A DNA stretch of 64,000 nucleotides, taken from positions 1 through 64,000 of the forward strand of contig JAUSBL010000065.1 of NCBI GenBank assembly GCA_030658975.1. Reading direction: 5' to 3'. This DNA is from Candidatus Latescibacterota bacterium (lineage in GTDB: Bacteria; Krumholzibacteriota; Krumholzibacteriia; LZORAL124-64-63). The first letter of the stretch is position 1, and the number at the start of each line of letters is the position of its first letter. The notes beneath the pieces were generated by a model. The model was not told the DNA's origin and did no database searches. It saw only the letters and a program-made list of their open reading frames with translations. Positions 1-9,707 of this stretch are shown piece by piece. A program made the translations under genes and the position numbers.

Positions 1-666
1 GCCGAGGGCGAAGCCCGGATCGCCGTCGGTGACGGTGGCCGTGACCCGGATCGCGTCGGTGTTCTTGAGGTAGTCGTCGGTATGGGCGAGGGTCGTGTTC
101 TCGATGAGCACTGCCGTGACCGAGGGCACGACCAGATCCACGATCACCTGGCCGTCGTCGGCGGTGATCCCGCCCAGGGGGTTGTTGTTCTGATCGCGGA
201 AGCTGAGAACCGTCAGGTCCAGATTGGTCGTGGCATGGTCCGGAGTGCCCACTGCGGTGAAGGTGACCCTGAACAGGTCATCGTCGGTGGTGCCGGTGCT
301 GCCACCCGCCAGCGAGGCGTCGATGATGGCGTGGCCGGCGGTGATGACCCGGGGAATGAACCACTGGGTGGAGGCGAAAGCGCCGCCGGCGGGCTTGGCG
401 AAATCGCTTGCGACGGCCGTGATCACGTCCGGATCCCAGGTCAGGTCGATCGAGTAGCCGTACACGGCGCCGTCGCCCGCGTAATGGACCACCACGGTAT
501 CCTTGTAGAGCCCGCCCGTGACGTCGGCCAGACTGATCATCTGGGGATCGGGGACGCAGGTGATGTTCTGGGCAAGGACGGGAGTCGCTGCGGCGAAGAT
601 CAGGAGGAGCCCCAGGCTGCCGCCCAACAGAATCGAGATCTTCGGGTGCGAATGCATTCCGGCCAT
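1..666 (-). CDS. Secreted cohesin-like domain protein, C-terminus cut by window edge
   Basis: Read from the reverse complement: MAGMHSHPKISILLGGSLGLLLIFAAATPVLAQNITCVPDPQMISLADVTGG..., open to position 1; signal peptide then beta-rich cohesin-like sequence. Absent from the ORF track because it has no stop in the window. Confidence 0.7.
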   Translation of the reverse strand, partial: MAGMHSHPKISILLGGSLGLLLIFAAATPVLAQNITCVPDPQMISLADVTGGLYKDTVVVHYAGDGAVYGYSIDLTWDPDVITAVASDFAKPAGGAFASTQWFIPRVITAGHAIIDASLAGGSTGTTDDDLFRVTFTAVGTPDHATTNLDLTVLSFRDQNNNPLGGITADDGQVIVDLVVPSVTAVLIENTTLAHTDDYLKNTDAIRVTATVTDGDPGFALG

Positions 667-1390
667 GAAGAACCTCGCTTCGAAAGAGGATGCCAGCTGG
701 GCGAACCGTTCTTCATGCGTCACGGCACTGGCTGAGCAAGAGCCGACATCTATCACAGGTCGTTATGGGCGCCCATGAACTGGGGCGTCCGTCGGCTTGG
801 GTGATGGTTGAGAGGGATGGATGGATCGGTGAGCGAACCTTGAAATGCTGGAGGTGGACATCGAACGAGGGCGGCGTAAGGTCGGGGGGGCGTTGTAGGG
901 AATGGTAGCTCTGCGACGTCCTGCTCGGCTTGTTGTTTCGAACAGGATCAGGATACTGGAGGCAAGTGAGGCGGTTGATTTCGGGCAGGTGGAGGATCAC
1001 GATGGGCAGTTCGGGCCGAACCACGGCTGCCAGTGCGTTGTGAGCCCAATATCGATGACGGTCTTTGTGCCGATACTGTTTCAATGGATATCACTTCTCC
1101 TCTGCAACCCTCAGAGTTTCGAGAACATCTCCTCCCTTCGGTTCGGATGCCGATACGCGCCGTGATGCCGCTCTCCCCAGACATCACAAGTCGCAAGCGT
1201 TGAGAATCTATGTTGAAGTGTCCTGATTATCGATTAACGAATATCGATATTCACTAGGCATTATAGCAGAATGGATCCCAGAATGTTGTTCCTTTTTCGA
1301 TAAACTCGGACGTATTTTGTTTTAATTATGCAACTTACGATTTTCAAGGTGTTAGGCATCGACAACTGCAGGCTTGTGACCTCCGTTTGA

Positions 1391-1511
1391 CCTCGTGGTT
1401 CCCACAAGGTGGCCGGTTCTGGCCACAAACCTGCGGACCTTCGTGACCAACGCCGCGGTGCTGCGCGCGGCGGACCGCCTGACGGGGCTGCTGCTCGACG
1501 AACTCGCTTGA
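1391..1511 (+). pseudogene. Possible 3' remnant of a decayed gene
   Basis: Frame ending in TGA at 1509-1511 reads PPFDLVVPTRWPVLATNLRTFVTNAAVLRAADRLTGLLLDELA*, coding-like composition, directly after an AT-rich stretch with no upstream start. Confidence 0.3.
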
Positions 1512-1514
1512 GAG

Positions 1515-2909
1515 TTAGGGCGCGCTCGCCGCGGGACGCATCCTCCCCCGGGCCAGCGAGGCGAAGATCCCGGCGCCGCAGAGCGCCGCGAAGACGAGGA
1601 ACGCCGTCCGCAGTCCCGCGATGAACTGGTCGTGGTTGGCGGGCGTGATCGGGACGCGCCCGACGTGCACCGCGATGATCAGGGTCACGATCCCCATCGA
1701 GAACATCTGCCCGAGCAGGCGCATGGTGCCGACCGTGCCCGAAGCGACGCCGTAGTGCCGGCGCTCGACGGATCCCATCACGGCGTTCATGTTGGGCGAC
1801 GAGAATAGACCGAATCCCAGACCGAGGATCACCAGGCTCGCGATCAGGTAGGGGATGCCCGTGTCCCGGCCCAGGCCGGCGAGCAGCGCGAGTCCGACCG
1901 TCACCAGACCCATCCCGACCGAGGCGACGATCCGGGGCTCCACCCGGTCCGACAGCCTCCCGGCGTAGAGCGACGTCAGCACCATGACGATCGGCTGCCA
2001 GACCAGGATGACGCCGGCGCCATCGGCGCCATATCCACGGGTGTACTGCAGGAACAGGCTCAGCATGAAGGAGACCGCATAGGTCGCGGCGTAGTTGATC
2101 AGGGCCGCCAGGTTGGAGAACGTGAAGGCCGGGTTGTGTCGGAAGAGCCGCAGGTCGAAGACCGGACTGGCCGTGCGGAGTTCCCGGCGCACGAACAGGA
2201 CCAGGCCCGCGATCCCCGCGGCGAGCAGCCAGACGCCGCGTCCGCCCGTCAGCTCGCTGAAGCCCAGCATGATCGCGACCAGCGCCGCGCCGTAGAGGAC
2301 CGCTCCCGGCAGGTCGAAGCGCTCCCCCCGCGACTCGGCCCATTCCCCCTTCAACCTCCGCAGCACGACCAGGATGATGAGGCCTCCCGCCGGGACGTTC
2401 ACGTAGAAGACGCTGCGCCAGCCGAGGTGCTGCACCAGGATGCCGCCCAGGAAGGGGCCGGCCGCGAGGCCCGCGTAGACCGCGGCCACGTTGATCCCGA
2501 GCACCCGTCCGCGCTCGCGGTCCGGGAAGACGGAGGTGAGGATGGCGATGCCGGTGCCGAAGATCATGGCGCTGCCGATCCCCTGCAGGGCCCGGCCAAC
2601 GACCAGCATCGCGGCGGAACCGGACGCGCCGCACCAGAGCGAAAAGACGGTGAAGATCGCGATGCCCAGGACGAAGACCCGCTTGCGGCCGTGGATGTCG
2701 GCCAACCTGCCGAACGGGACGAGGAAGACGGCCGCCGACAGCAGGAACGCCGTCATCATCCAGCTCAGGTACACGGCGTCGATCGCGAACTCCCGGCCGA
2801 TTTCGGGCAGCGCCATCCCGATCGCCGACGCCATGAAGGGCGTGAGGAACGAGGAGATGGTGAAGACGAGCAGCGCTGCGCGCTTGGCCGGCGAATCGAG
2901 AATCCCCAT
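1515..2909 (-). CDS. MFS transporter, DHA2/EmrB-like drug efflux family
   Basis: 464 aa with many hydrophobic segments; FGRLADIHGRKRVFVLG and GRALQGIGSAMIFG MFS motifs. Confidence 0.9.
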   Translation of the reverse strand: MGILDSPAKRAALLVFTISSFLTPFMASAIGMALPEIGREFAIDAVYLSWMMTAFLLSAAVFLVPFGRLADIHGRKRVFVLGIAIFTVFSLWCGASGSAAMLVVGRALQGIGSAMIFGTGIAILTSVFPDRERGRVLGINVAAVYAGLAAGPFLGGILVQHLGWRSVFYVNVPAGGLIILVVLRRLKGEWAESRGERFDLPGAVLYGAALVAIMLGFSELTGGRGVWLLAAGIAGLVLFVRRELRTASPVFDLRLFRHNPAFTFSNLAALINYAATYAVSFMLSLFLQYTRGYGADGAGVILVWQPIVMVLTSLYAGRLSDRVEPRIVASVGMGLVTVGLALLAGLGRDTGIPYLIASLVILGLGFGLFSSPNMNAVMGSVERRHYGVASGTVGTMRLLGQMFSMGIVTLIIAVHVGRVPITPANHDQFIAGLRTAFLVFAALCGAGIFASLARGRMRPAASAP

Positions 2910-2934
2910 ATCGCCTCTCCCGCGGTCGCGGACG

Positions 2935-3849
2935 TCAACGGGCCGGCGTGCCGGACGCTTCGAGATAGCCGAGCATGCCCTCGAGCGTGTTGCGCAGGAA
3001 GTCGGCCTCGCGTTCGCGCAGGTCGTCCTCGAGATCCGCCATGGTCGCGAACCAGGGGTCGGCGTCGGTCAGCCGGCGCAGCGCCGCGGCCTGCAGCTGC
3101 GGTGACCAGGTCGGACCGTGAATGGCACGCACTTCGTCGAGCACCGTGGTCCACAACAGCAACTGGCCGCGCGCCGCCGCGAGGAAGCGGCCGGGCTCTA
3201 CGCACACGCCGTAGTGGCCCCAGGCCAGGCGCGCCGGCGCCGGATCGAGCGTGAGCAGCAGATCGAGCGACCGCAGCGCCGTCGGGAGGTGGAAGCGCGG
3301 CGGTGTGGCCGGCCGCAGGTAGGGCGTGCCTCCGCGCGTCGGGCAGGTCATGCCCGCCGCCTCGCCCACGAACAGCGTCCCGTCGTCGAGATAGCACTGG
3401 TGATGGGCGGCGTGGCCGGGCGTGTGGTAGGTGCGGATGCCCAGCGGCTCCAGCGACGACGGCGGGTCGATGCGATCGGCCGGCACCGGCAGCGGCCGCC
3501 CGAAGAGCGGCGCCAGATCGCGCAGCACCTGCAGCGAACCCTCCCACAACCGCTGCGGATCGATGAGGTGGCGCGCCGCCTCCTCCCAGACCACGACGCG
3601 CGCCTCCGGGAAGTCCGCCGCGAGGTGCCCGGCGCCGCCGCCGTGGTCGAGGTGGACGTGCGTCAGCAGGATCCGGTCCAGGCGCGCCACGCCGTGGCGG
3701 CGCAGCTCCGCCGTCAGGTGCGGGATCGTGCTCGCGGGACCGGGGTCCACGACGTAGGTCTCGTCGCCGCGCCGGCGCAGCCAGCAGCTGATGAACTTGC
3801 GGTAGCCGCGACGCGGCTGGTCCAGGTCGATGAGGGTCAGGTCGTCCAT
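2935..3849 (-). CDS. MBL-fold metallo-hydrolase
   Basis: LTHVHLDHGGGAGHLAADFP (HxHxDH) and HTPGHAAHHQCY motifs. Confidence 0.9.
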   Translation of the reverse strand: MDDLTLIDLDQPRRGYRKFISCWLRRRGDETYVVDPGPASTIPHLTAELRRHGVARLDRILLTHVHLDHGGGAGHLAADFPEARVVVWEEAARHLIDPQRLWEGSLQVLRDLAPLFGRPLPVPADRIDPPSSLEPLGIRTYHTPGHAAHHQCYLDDGTLFVGEAAGMTCPTRGGTPYLRPATPPRFHLPTALRSLDLLLTLDPAPARLAWGHYGVCVEPGRFLAAARGQLLLWTTVLDEVRAIHGPTWSPQLQAAALRRLTDADPWFATMADLEDDLREREADFLRNTLEGMLGYLEASGTPAR

Positions 3850-3865
3850 GGGGCTCCCGGGGCGC

Positions 3866-4474
3866 TCAGGCTTCGGCCGCGTCGGCGAGCCCGTCGAGCC
3901 AGGTCAGGGCCGCCTCGGCCCGGCGGGTGACGTGCCGCTCGGCCAGGGCCCACGCCTTGCGCTCGCGCGACAGCGGCAGGTGCTGGAAGAGGAGATCGGC
4001 GAGCAGCCCGGTGTCCAGGCCGTCGGAGAGCTGCACGCCGGGGAGCATGCGCGCGGCGACCGCGTCGCGCAGCCGCGGGGCCAGGGCCGCGTCACGAGCC
4101 GGCTCTCCGGGCTCGTCGTCCAGGACTGCGGCGTGGACTCGGCGGTAGAGTCGGTCGCTCGGCGCTTCTTCGATGCGCAGACGGTCGAGTCCCAGCAGCC
4201 AGATCAGGTAGCGGCCGTCGTCGAGCCGGCGGTGGCTGACGATCTCGCCCAGGCCGGCCACCGGCAGCACCGCCGGCCCCTCGCGCCGCGGGGTGCCGGC
4301 GGGGTCCAGGCAGCCGAGCGCCAGGCGCCCGGCGGTGTCCAGCAGGTCGCCGACCATCTGCAGGTACCGCGGCTCGAAGACGTGCAAAGGGACCAGGGCG
4401 CCCGGGAACAGGAAGGCGTCCGGCAGCGGGAACAGGGGCAGGCCCGTGATCCGGCGCAGGTCGGGTGCGGTCAT
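3866..4474 (-). CDS. LON peptidase substrate-binding domain protein
   Basis: LPLFPLPDAFLFPGALVPLHVFEPRYLQMVGDLL is the typical LON N-terminal domain signature. Confidence 0.85.
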   Translation of the reverse strand: MTAPDLRRITGLPLFPLPDAFLFPGALVPLHVFEPRYLQMVGDLLDTAGRLALGCLDPAGTPRREGPAVLPVAGLGEIVSHRRLDDGRYLIWLLGLDRLRIEEAPSDRLYRRVHAAVLDDEPGEPARDAALAPRLRDAVAARMLPGVQLSDGLDTGLLADLLFQHLPLSRERKAWALAERHVTRRAEAALTWLDGLADAAEA

Positions 4475-4508
4475 CTCGTCGGTATCCTCTGCGGTCCACC
4501 CGCCTCGC

Positions 4509-5840
4509 TCAGTGCTGCAGGTCGGCGAAACGCGTGAACGACTTGTGGAAGTGCAGGTCGAACTGGCCGATGGGTCCGTTGCGCTGCTTGCCGACGATGA
4601 CCGTCGCCTTGTTGCGCACGGACTCGTCGTCCGGTTTGTAGTACTCCTCACGATAGATGAACATGACCACGTCGGCATCCTGCTCGATGGATCCCGACTC
4701 GCGCAGGTCCGAGAGCATGGGCTTGTGGTCGCCGCGCGACTCGACGGCGCGCGAGAGCTGGCTGAGGGCCATGACGGGCACGTCGAGGTCCTTGGCCATG
4801 CCCTTGAGGTTGCGGCTGATCTGCGAGATCTCCTGCTGGCGGTTCTCGGCGCGCGAGGTGGAGGACATCAGCTGCATGTAGTCCACGATGATCAGGCCGA
4901 CGTCGTGCTGCTGCTTGAGCCGGCGCGCCTTGGCCTTCATCTCGAGCACGCCGATGCCGCTGGAGTCGTCGATGAAGATGGGCGCCTCGGACAGGCGGCT
5001 GCAGGCCTCGGTCAGCTTGGGCCACTGCTCCGACTTGATCTGCCCCTTGCGCAGCTCGTGGTTGTTGAAGCCCCCGCTGGCGCAGATCATGCGCATGACG
5101 AGCTGCTCCTTGGCCATCTCCAGGCTGAAGATCGCGACCGGCACCTTGTCCTTCACCGCGGCGCTGTAGGCGACGTTCAGCGCCAGCGCCGTCTTGCCCA
5201 TCGACGGCCGCGCCGCCAGCACGATCAGGTCGCCGCGCTGCAGGCCGGCGGTCATGCGGTCGAACTCCACGAAGCCGGTGGACAGCCCCGTGATGTCGCT
5301 CTTGGAACGCGAGGCCTCGTCGATGCGCCGGAAGGCCTCCGGCACCACGTCGCGCACCGAGGCGAAGGCCTGCGTCTCGCGGCTCTCGGCGATGGAGTAG
5401 ATGCGCGTCTGGGCGCGGTCGAGGATGGTGTCGGTCTCCTCGCGGGCGGCGAAGGCGTCGGTGGTGATCTCGCCCGAGACGTGGATCAGCCCCCTGAGCA
5501 CCGCCTTGTCGCGCACGATGCGCCCGTGGTAGGCGACGTTCGCGGCCGTGGCGGTCGCGGCCAGGATGTCGGCGAGGTAGTCGTTGCCGCCGCACTTGAG
5601 CAGCTCGCCGCGGCGCTCCAGCTCCTCGGCGACCGTGATGCCGTCGATGGCCTGGTCGTTCTCGTAGAGGTCGCACATGACCCCGAAGATGATCCGGTGC
5701 TCGCGGCGGTAGAAGTCGTCGGCGCGGATCGATTCGAGCGCCACTCCCAGCGCGTCGCGGTCGAGCATGACCGCGCCGAGGATGGCGCGTTCGGCGTCGA
5801 GGTTCTGCGGCGGCTGCCGGGTCTCCGCGGCGCGGCGCAT
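4509..5840 (-). CDS. dnaB: Replicative DNA helicase DnaB
   Basis: PQNLDAERAILGAVMLD, GDLIVLAARPSMGKTALALN and IIVDYMQLM; no intein visible. A GTG about 30 nt upstream is an alternative start. Confidence 0.96.
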   Translation of the reverse strand: MRRAAETRQPPQNLDAERAILGAVMLDRDALGVALESIRADDFYRREHRIIFGVMCDLYENDQAIDGITVAEELERRGELLKCGGNDYLADILAATATAANVAYHGRIVRDKAVLRGLIHVSGEITTDAFAAREETDTILDRAQTRIYSIAESRETQAFASVRDVVPEAFRRIDEASRSKSDITGLSTGFVEFDRMTAGLQRGDLIVLAARPSMGKTALALNVAYSAAVKDKVPVAIFSLEMAKEQLVMRMICASGGFNNHELRKGQIKSEQWPKLTEACSRLSEAPIFIDDSSGIGVLEMKAKARRLKQQHDVGLIIVDYMQLMSSTSRAENRQQEISQISRNLKGMAKDLDVPVMALSQLSRAVESRGDHKPMLSDLRESGSIEQDADVVMFIYREEYYKPDDESVRNKATVIVGKQRNGPIGQFDLHFHKSFTRFADLQH

Positions 5841-6001
5841 ATCGTGGGGCAGGGGGCTCAGTTCGGGTTCCACGGGACCGTTCCTCGGGGCTCGATGTGA
5901 CGGGGCGAGGCGAAGACGAACATTGTAAGCGATGCCCGCGACCCGAGACAGACCGACTTCGCGGCGACGCCCGATTCCTGGGGACCGGACGTGCACAAAC
6001 C

Positions 6002-6250
6002 CGTGGACAAGCCGGTGGACGGGCGGTGGATGGGTGGTGGACGGCGCCGCTGCGCCCGGCCGCCGGCCGCCGGTCCGGCGAGCGCCTCGGGACAACGCCG
6101 GGATAACGCCTGGACATACTGTGGACAAGTCGCGGCCGAGGTGGATAAGCTGGGCGACGGCAGGCGGGCGGCGGCCTCAAGCGCTTCCGGACCAACGCCT
6201 TGACGATCCACAACCCAACTGAGGCGGCCCCCATGCCCGACGGTGGACAA
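6002..6250. promoter_or_regulatory. Cluster of DnaA-box-like 9-mers upstream of dnaB
   Basis: TGTGGACAA 6120-6128 and GGTGGATAA 6140-6148 (each 8/9 to TGTGGATAA); CGTGGACAA 6002-6010, CGATCCACA 6204-6212 and GGTGGACAA 6242-6250 (7/9); further GGTGGAYGG repeats 6014-6044. Confidence 0.45.
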
Positions 6251-7114
6251 CTCCGCGAAACCTGGGCCCGGATCGCCGCCGATCCGCGTCCTGCGCGACC
6301 CTGGCGGGACGGCGCCGCCTTCCCCTGGGCCGACCCGGTCTTCAGCGAACGCATGCTGCGCCTGCACCTGGACCAGTCGACGCACATGGCGAGCCGGAGC
6401 CTGCCGGTGATCCGCGCGCACGTCGGCTGGCTGGAGGACCGGCTGGCCGAGGCGTTCGGCGACGCCGCGCCGCGCCGCGTGCTGGACGTCGCCTGCGGGC
6501 CCGGCCTGTACTGCCACGAGCTGGCCCGCCGCGGGCACCGCGCCTGGGGCTGCGACGTGGCGCCGGCGGCGCTGCGGCACGCGCGCGAGGCCGCTGCGTC
6601 CGAGGGACTGGCCTGCGGATTCCACGCCGCCGATCTCGAGGACCCGGACGCGCCGCTGCCCCCGGACATCACCGACCTCGACGCGGTGACGCTCTGGTAC
6701 GGCGAGGTCCACGCCCACCCGCCCGGCGCGATGCTCGCCGCCCTGACCGCCCTCGCCGCACGCCTGCGCCCCGGCGGCCTGATGATCCTGGAGTACCAGC
6801 CCTGGGAACTCTACCCGCGCGAGGACCTGCTGGAGTGGCGGGCCTGCGAAGGCTCGCCCTTCGCCGACGGCCCGCACTTCTGGCTGCAGGAGTACCACTG
6901 GGACGAAGCGTCGCAGTCCGAGATCAACGTCCACTGGATCGTGGACCCCGCGACGGGCGCAGCAAAGCGCTACGCGCAGAGCGGGCGCGCCTGGCGGGAC
7001 GAGGACCTCGCGGGGCTGTGCGCGGCCGCCGGCCTCGTCGGCGGCGTCTTCCTGCCGCCGGTCACCGGCGTGGACGCCCGCCACGAGTTCGCGATGCTGA
7101 TCTCACGGCGGTGA
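6233..7114 (+). CDS. Class I SAM-dependent methyltransferase
   Basis: VLDVACGPGLYCHELARRGHRAWGCDVAPAAL motif I/II; ATG at 6233 chosen over TTG at 6200. Confidence 0.85.
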   Translation: MPDGGQLRETWARIAADPRPARPWRDGAAFPWADPVFSERMLRLHLDQSTHMASRSLPVIRAHVGWLEDRLAEAFGDAAPRRVLDVACGPGLYCHELARRGHRAWGCDVAPAALRHAREAAASEGLACGFHAADLEDPDAPLPPDITDLDAVTLWYGEVHAHPPGAMLAALTALAARLRPGGLMILEYQPWELYPREDLLEWRACEGSPFADGPHFWLQEYHWDEASQSEINVHWIVDPATGAAKRYAQSGRAWRDEDLAGLCAAAGLVGGVFLPPVTGVDARHEFAMLISRR

Positions 7115-7118
7115 AGGG

Positions 7119-8102
7119 TCAGGAGGCGTCGGCGAGCAGCGCGTCGTGCAGGGCGCGCAGCTTGCGCACGTCCTCCCACGTGTCGCGCTTCCAGTGCGGG
7201 TTGCGCAGCAGCGCGGCCGGATGGAAGGTCGCCAGCACGGGGATGCCCTGGTAGAAGTGCACGGTCTCGCGCAGCGAACGCAGGCTGGCGCGGGTGTCCA
7301 GCAGCGTCATCGCCGCGTGGCGGCCGAGGCAGCAGATCAGGTGCGGCTGGATGATCGCGAGCTGCCGGCGCAGGAAGGGTTCGCAGGCGTCGGCCTCGTC
7401 GCGCTCGGGATCGCGGTTCTCGGGCGGACGGCACTTCAGGATGTTGCAGATGTAGACCTCGTCGCGCTCGAAGCGGATGGCGCGCAGGATGTCGGTGAGC
7501 AGCTGACCGGCGCGGCCGACGAACGGCAGCCCCTGCTCGTCCTCGTTGCGCCCGGGCGCCTCGCCGATGAACAGCACGCGCGCGTCGGGATTGCCGCTGC
7601 CGAAAACCGTCTGGGTGCGCGTGGGGTGCAGCTTGCAGGCCGTGCAGACGGCCACCTCGGCGGCCAGGCTCTCCAGCGCCAGACGTTTCGACACCGGGGC
7701 GGGCGCGGCCGGCGGCCCATCCGGAGTCGCGGCCGGCGCCGCGGCGAACAGATCCGGCGCAGCGGGCGCCGCCGCGACCGGCGCCACCGGACGATTGCGG
7801 ATCTGCGTCAGCGTCTCGCGCACGAAGCGCTCGCACTCGGCGCGGAATTCCCGCTCGCGGGCCGACTTCGCCGCCGCGGCAGCGTCCGCCTCCGGCCCGC
7901 CGGCAGCGGTGGCGGCCGCGGGCGGCGTGAGCGCGGCCGGCGTCGCGGCCTCGACGGGCGTCGCGGGAGGATCGGCCAGGGTCGCCGCCGCGGCCGCGGC
8001 GACGGGCCCCTCGTCGAAGTACCAGGCGGTGCCGTCCTGCTGCTGCTGGTCGAGGTAGCGGGCCAGGTCGGCGGCCAGGCGCCCGGGGCTGTCCTGGGTC
8101 AT
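7119..8102 (-). CDS. Uracil-DNA glycosylase, type 4/5 Fe-S family
   Basis: [65 protein letters not shown]; Ala/Pro-rich N-terminal extension. Confidence 0.92.
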   Translation of the reverse strand: MTQDSPGRLAADLARYLDQQQQDGTAWYFDEGPVAAAAAATLADPPATPVEAATPAALTPPAAATAAGGPEADAAAAAKSAREREFRAECERFVRETLTQIRNRPVAPVAAAPAAPDLFAAAPAATPDGPPAAPAPVSKRLALESLAAEVAVCTACKLHPTRTQTVFGSGNPDARVLFIGEAPGRNEDEQGLPFVGRAGQLLTDILRAIRFERDEVYICNILKCRPPENRDPERDEADACEPFLRRQLAIIQPHLICCLGRHAAMTLLDTRASLRSLRETVHFYQGIPVLATFHPAALLRNPHWKRDTWEDVRKLRALHDALLADAS

Positions 8103-9346
8103 GCCGCTCCTCCCCCGGGCCGCAGCAGGGGAGCGAGCCGATCCAGGATGCGGGCGGCGAGGTCGCGCTTGTCCAGCGGGCCGATCGCCTCGCTGTCGCC
8201 GTCGGCGGTGATCAGCGTGACGCGGTGCAGGCCCTCGCCGAAGGTGCCGTCGGCGATGGGGTCGTTGGCGACCACGGCGTCCATGCCCTTGGTGCGCAGC
8301 TTGGCCGCGGCGCGCTCCAGCAGATTCTCGGTCTCGAGCGCGAAACCCACGACCTTCAGGCCGGCGGGCTTCTCGACCTGGACGATGTCGGCCAGGATGT
8401 CGGTCGTGCGGGTCATGTTCACGCACCAGGACGTGCCGAGCGACTCCTTCTTGAGCTTCCCGTGCCCGACGCTGTCGGGCGTGAAGTCGGCCACGGCCGC
8501 CGCCATGATCAGGGCGTCGGCGCGCGGCAGGCGTTCGCGCACCGCGGCGGCCATCTGGGCGGCGGTCTCCACCGGCACGACGATCCCGATCCCGCGCGGA
8601 GGCGGCGACGGCACCGGTCCGTGGATCAGGGTCACTTCGGCGCCCAGGCCGGCCGCCTGCCGGGCCAGAGCGAAGCCCATCGCCCCGGTCGAGCGGTTGC
8701 CGACGAAGCGCACCGCGTCGAGCGGCTCGCGCGTCGGACCGGCTGTCACCAGCAGGCGGCAACCGGCCAGCGGCAGGTCCGTGGCGCCTGCATCGCGCGG
8801 GGGCAGGGCGTCGTCCAGTTCGCAGATGAGGGCGAAGATCTCTTCGGGTTCGGCCATCCGGCCCTCGGCGACCGTGCCGCAGGCCAGCCAGCCGCGGCCG
8901 GGGTCCACGACGCGGGCTCCCCGCCCGCGCAGCGTCGCGAGGTTGGCCTGCACGGCGGGGTGGCGCCACATGGCGTCGTTCATGGCCGGGGCCAGGACCA
9001 GGTCGCGTTCGCAGGCCAGCAGCAGGGTGGTCACGATGTCGTCGGCGATGCCTCCGGCGGCCTTGCCCAGCAGGTTGGCCGTGGCCGGGGCGACCACCGC
9101 GATGTCGGCCCAGCGGGCCAGCTCCACGTGGTCCAGCGGGTCGGTGTCGCCCTCGCCCCACAGGTCCGTGGCGACGCCGTGGCCGGTCAACGCGCGGAAC
9201 GTGGTGGGCCCCACGAAGCGCTGCGCCGCGCCGGTCATGGCCACGCGCACGGAAAAGCCCGCCTGCACGAGCAGGCGGGCCAACAGACAACTTTTGTAGG
9301 CGGCAATGCCGCCGGTCACCAGCAGCAGGACGCGCGACCGGGTCAT
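8099..9346 (-). CDS. coaBC: Phosphopantothenoylcysteine decarboxylase/synthase
   Basis: VLLLVTGGIAAYKSCLLARLL, APAMNDAMW, TAGPTREPLDAVRFVGNRSTGAMG. Confidence 0.95.
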   Translation of the reverse strand: MTRSRVLLLVTGGIAAYKSCLLARLLVQAGFSVRVAMTGAAQRFVGPTTFRALTGHGVATDLWGEGDTDPLDHVELARWADIAVVAPATANLLGKAAGGIADDIVTTLLLACERDLVLAPAMNDAMWRHPAVQANLATLRGRGARVVDPGRGWLACGTVAEGRMAEPEEIFALICELDDALPPRDAGATDLPLAGCRLLVTAGPTREPLDAVRFVGNRSTGAMGFALARQAAGLGAEVTLIHGPVPSPPPRGIGIVVPVETAAQMAAAVRERLPRADALIMAAAVADFTPDSVGHGKLKKESLGTSWCVNMTRTTDILADIVQVEKPAGLKVVGFALETENLLERAAAKLRTKGMDAVVANDPIADGTFGEGLHRVTLITADGDSEAIGPLDKRDLAARILDRLAPLLRPGGGAA

Positions 9347-9349
9347 GGT

Positions 9350-9589
9350 CTACTCCTGTCCGCTCTCCCGCTCCTTGAGGGCGGCGGCAGCGCGCTCGCG
9401 CTTGTCGTAGTAGAGGATCTTGCCGTCGATCAGACGCTGGACCGCGATGGTCGTCAGCTTGCCGGGCAGGTTCGCGCTCACCGCGCGGGCCCGGTCGTTC
9501 AGACGGCGCGCCTCGAGGGCGGCGATCCGGATGGCTTCGAACTTGTTCGGAATCCTGTCGGTGACATCCTTGCGCTGGATGTAGGTCAT
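9350..9589 (-). CDS. rpoZ: DNA-directed RNA polymerase omega subunit
   Basis: Short ORF between coaBC and gmk: IPNKFEAIRIAALEARRLN...KLTTIAVQRLIDGKILY. Confidence 0.9.
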   Translation of the reverse strand: MTYIQRKDVTDRIPNKFEAIRIAALEARRLNDRARAVSANLPGKLTTIAVQRLIDGKILYYDKRERAAAALKERESGQE

Positions 9590-9707
9590 CGGTCACCTCA
9601 GTGGAATAGACATGTCGTCGGGGGCCGGAGGCGCTGCAACCGCCGGTGGAGCGCGAACGGAGCAATGTAACCCCGTTCCGGCCCGGCATCAACAAATATT
9701 CTCCAAC

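Noticed and set aside
4648-6672. 674-aa and other long Arg/Pro-rich ORFs overlapping dnaB
   Set aside because: Shadow frames of dnaB and the methyltransferase; no conserved motifs.
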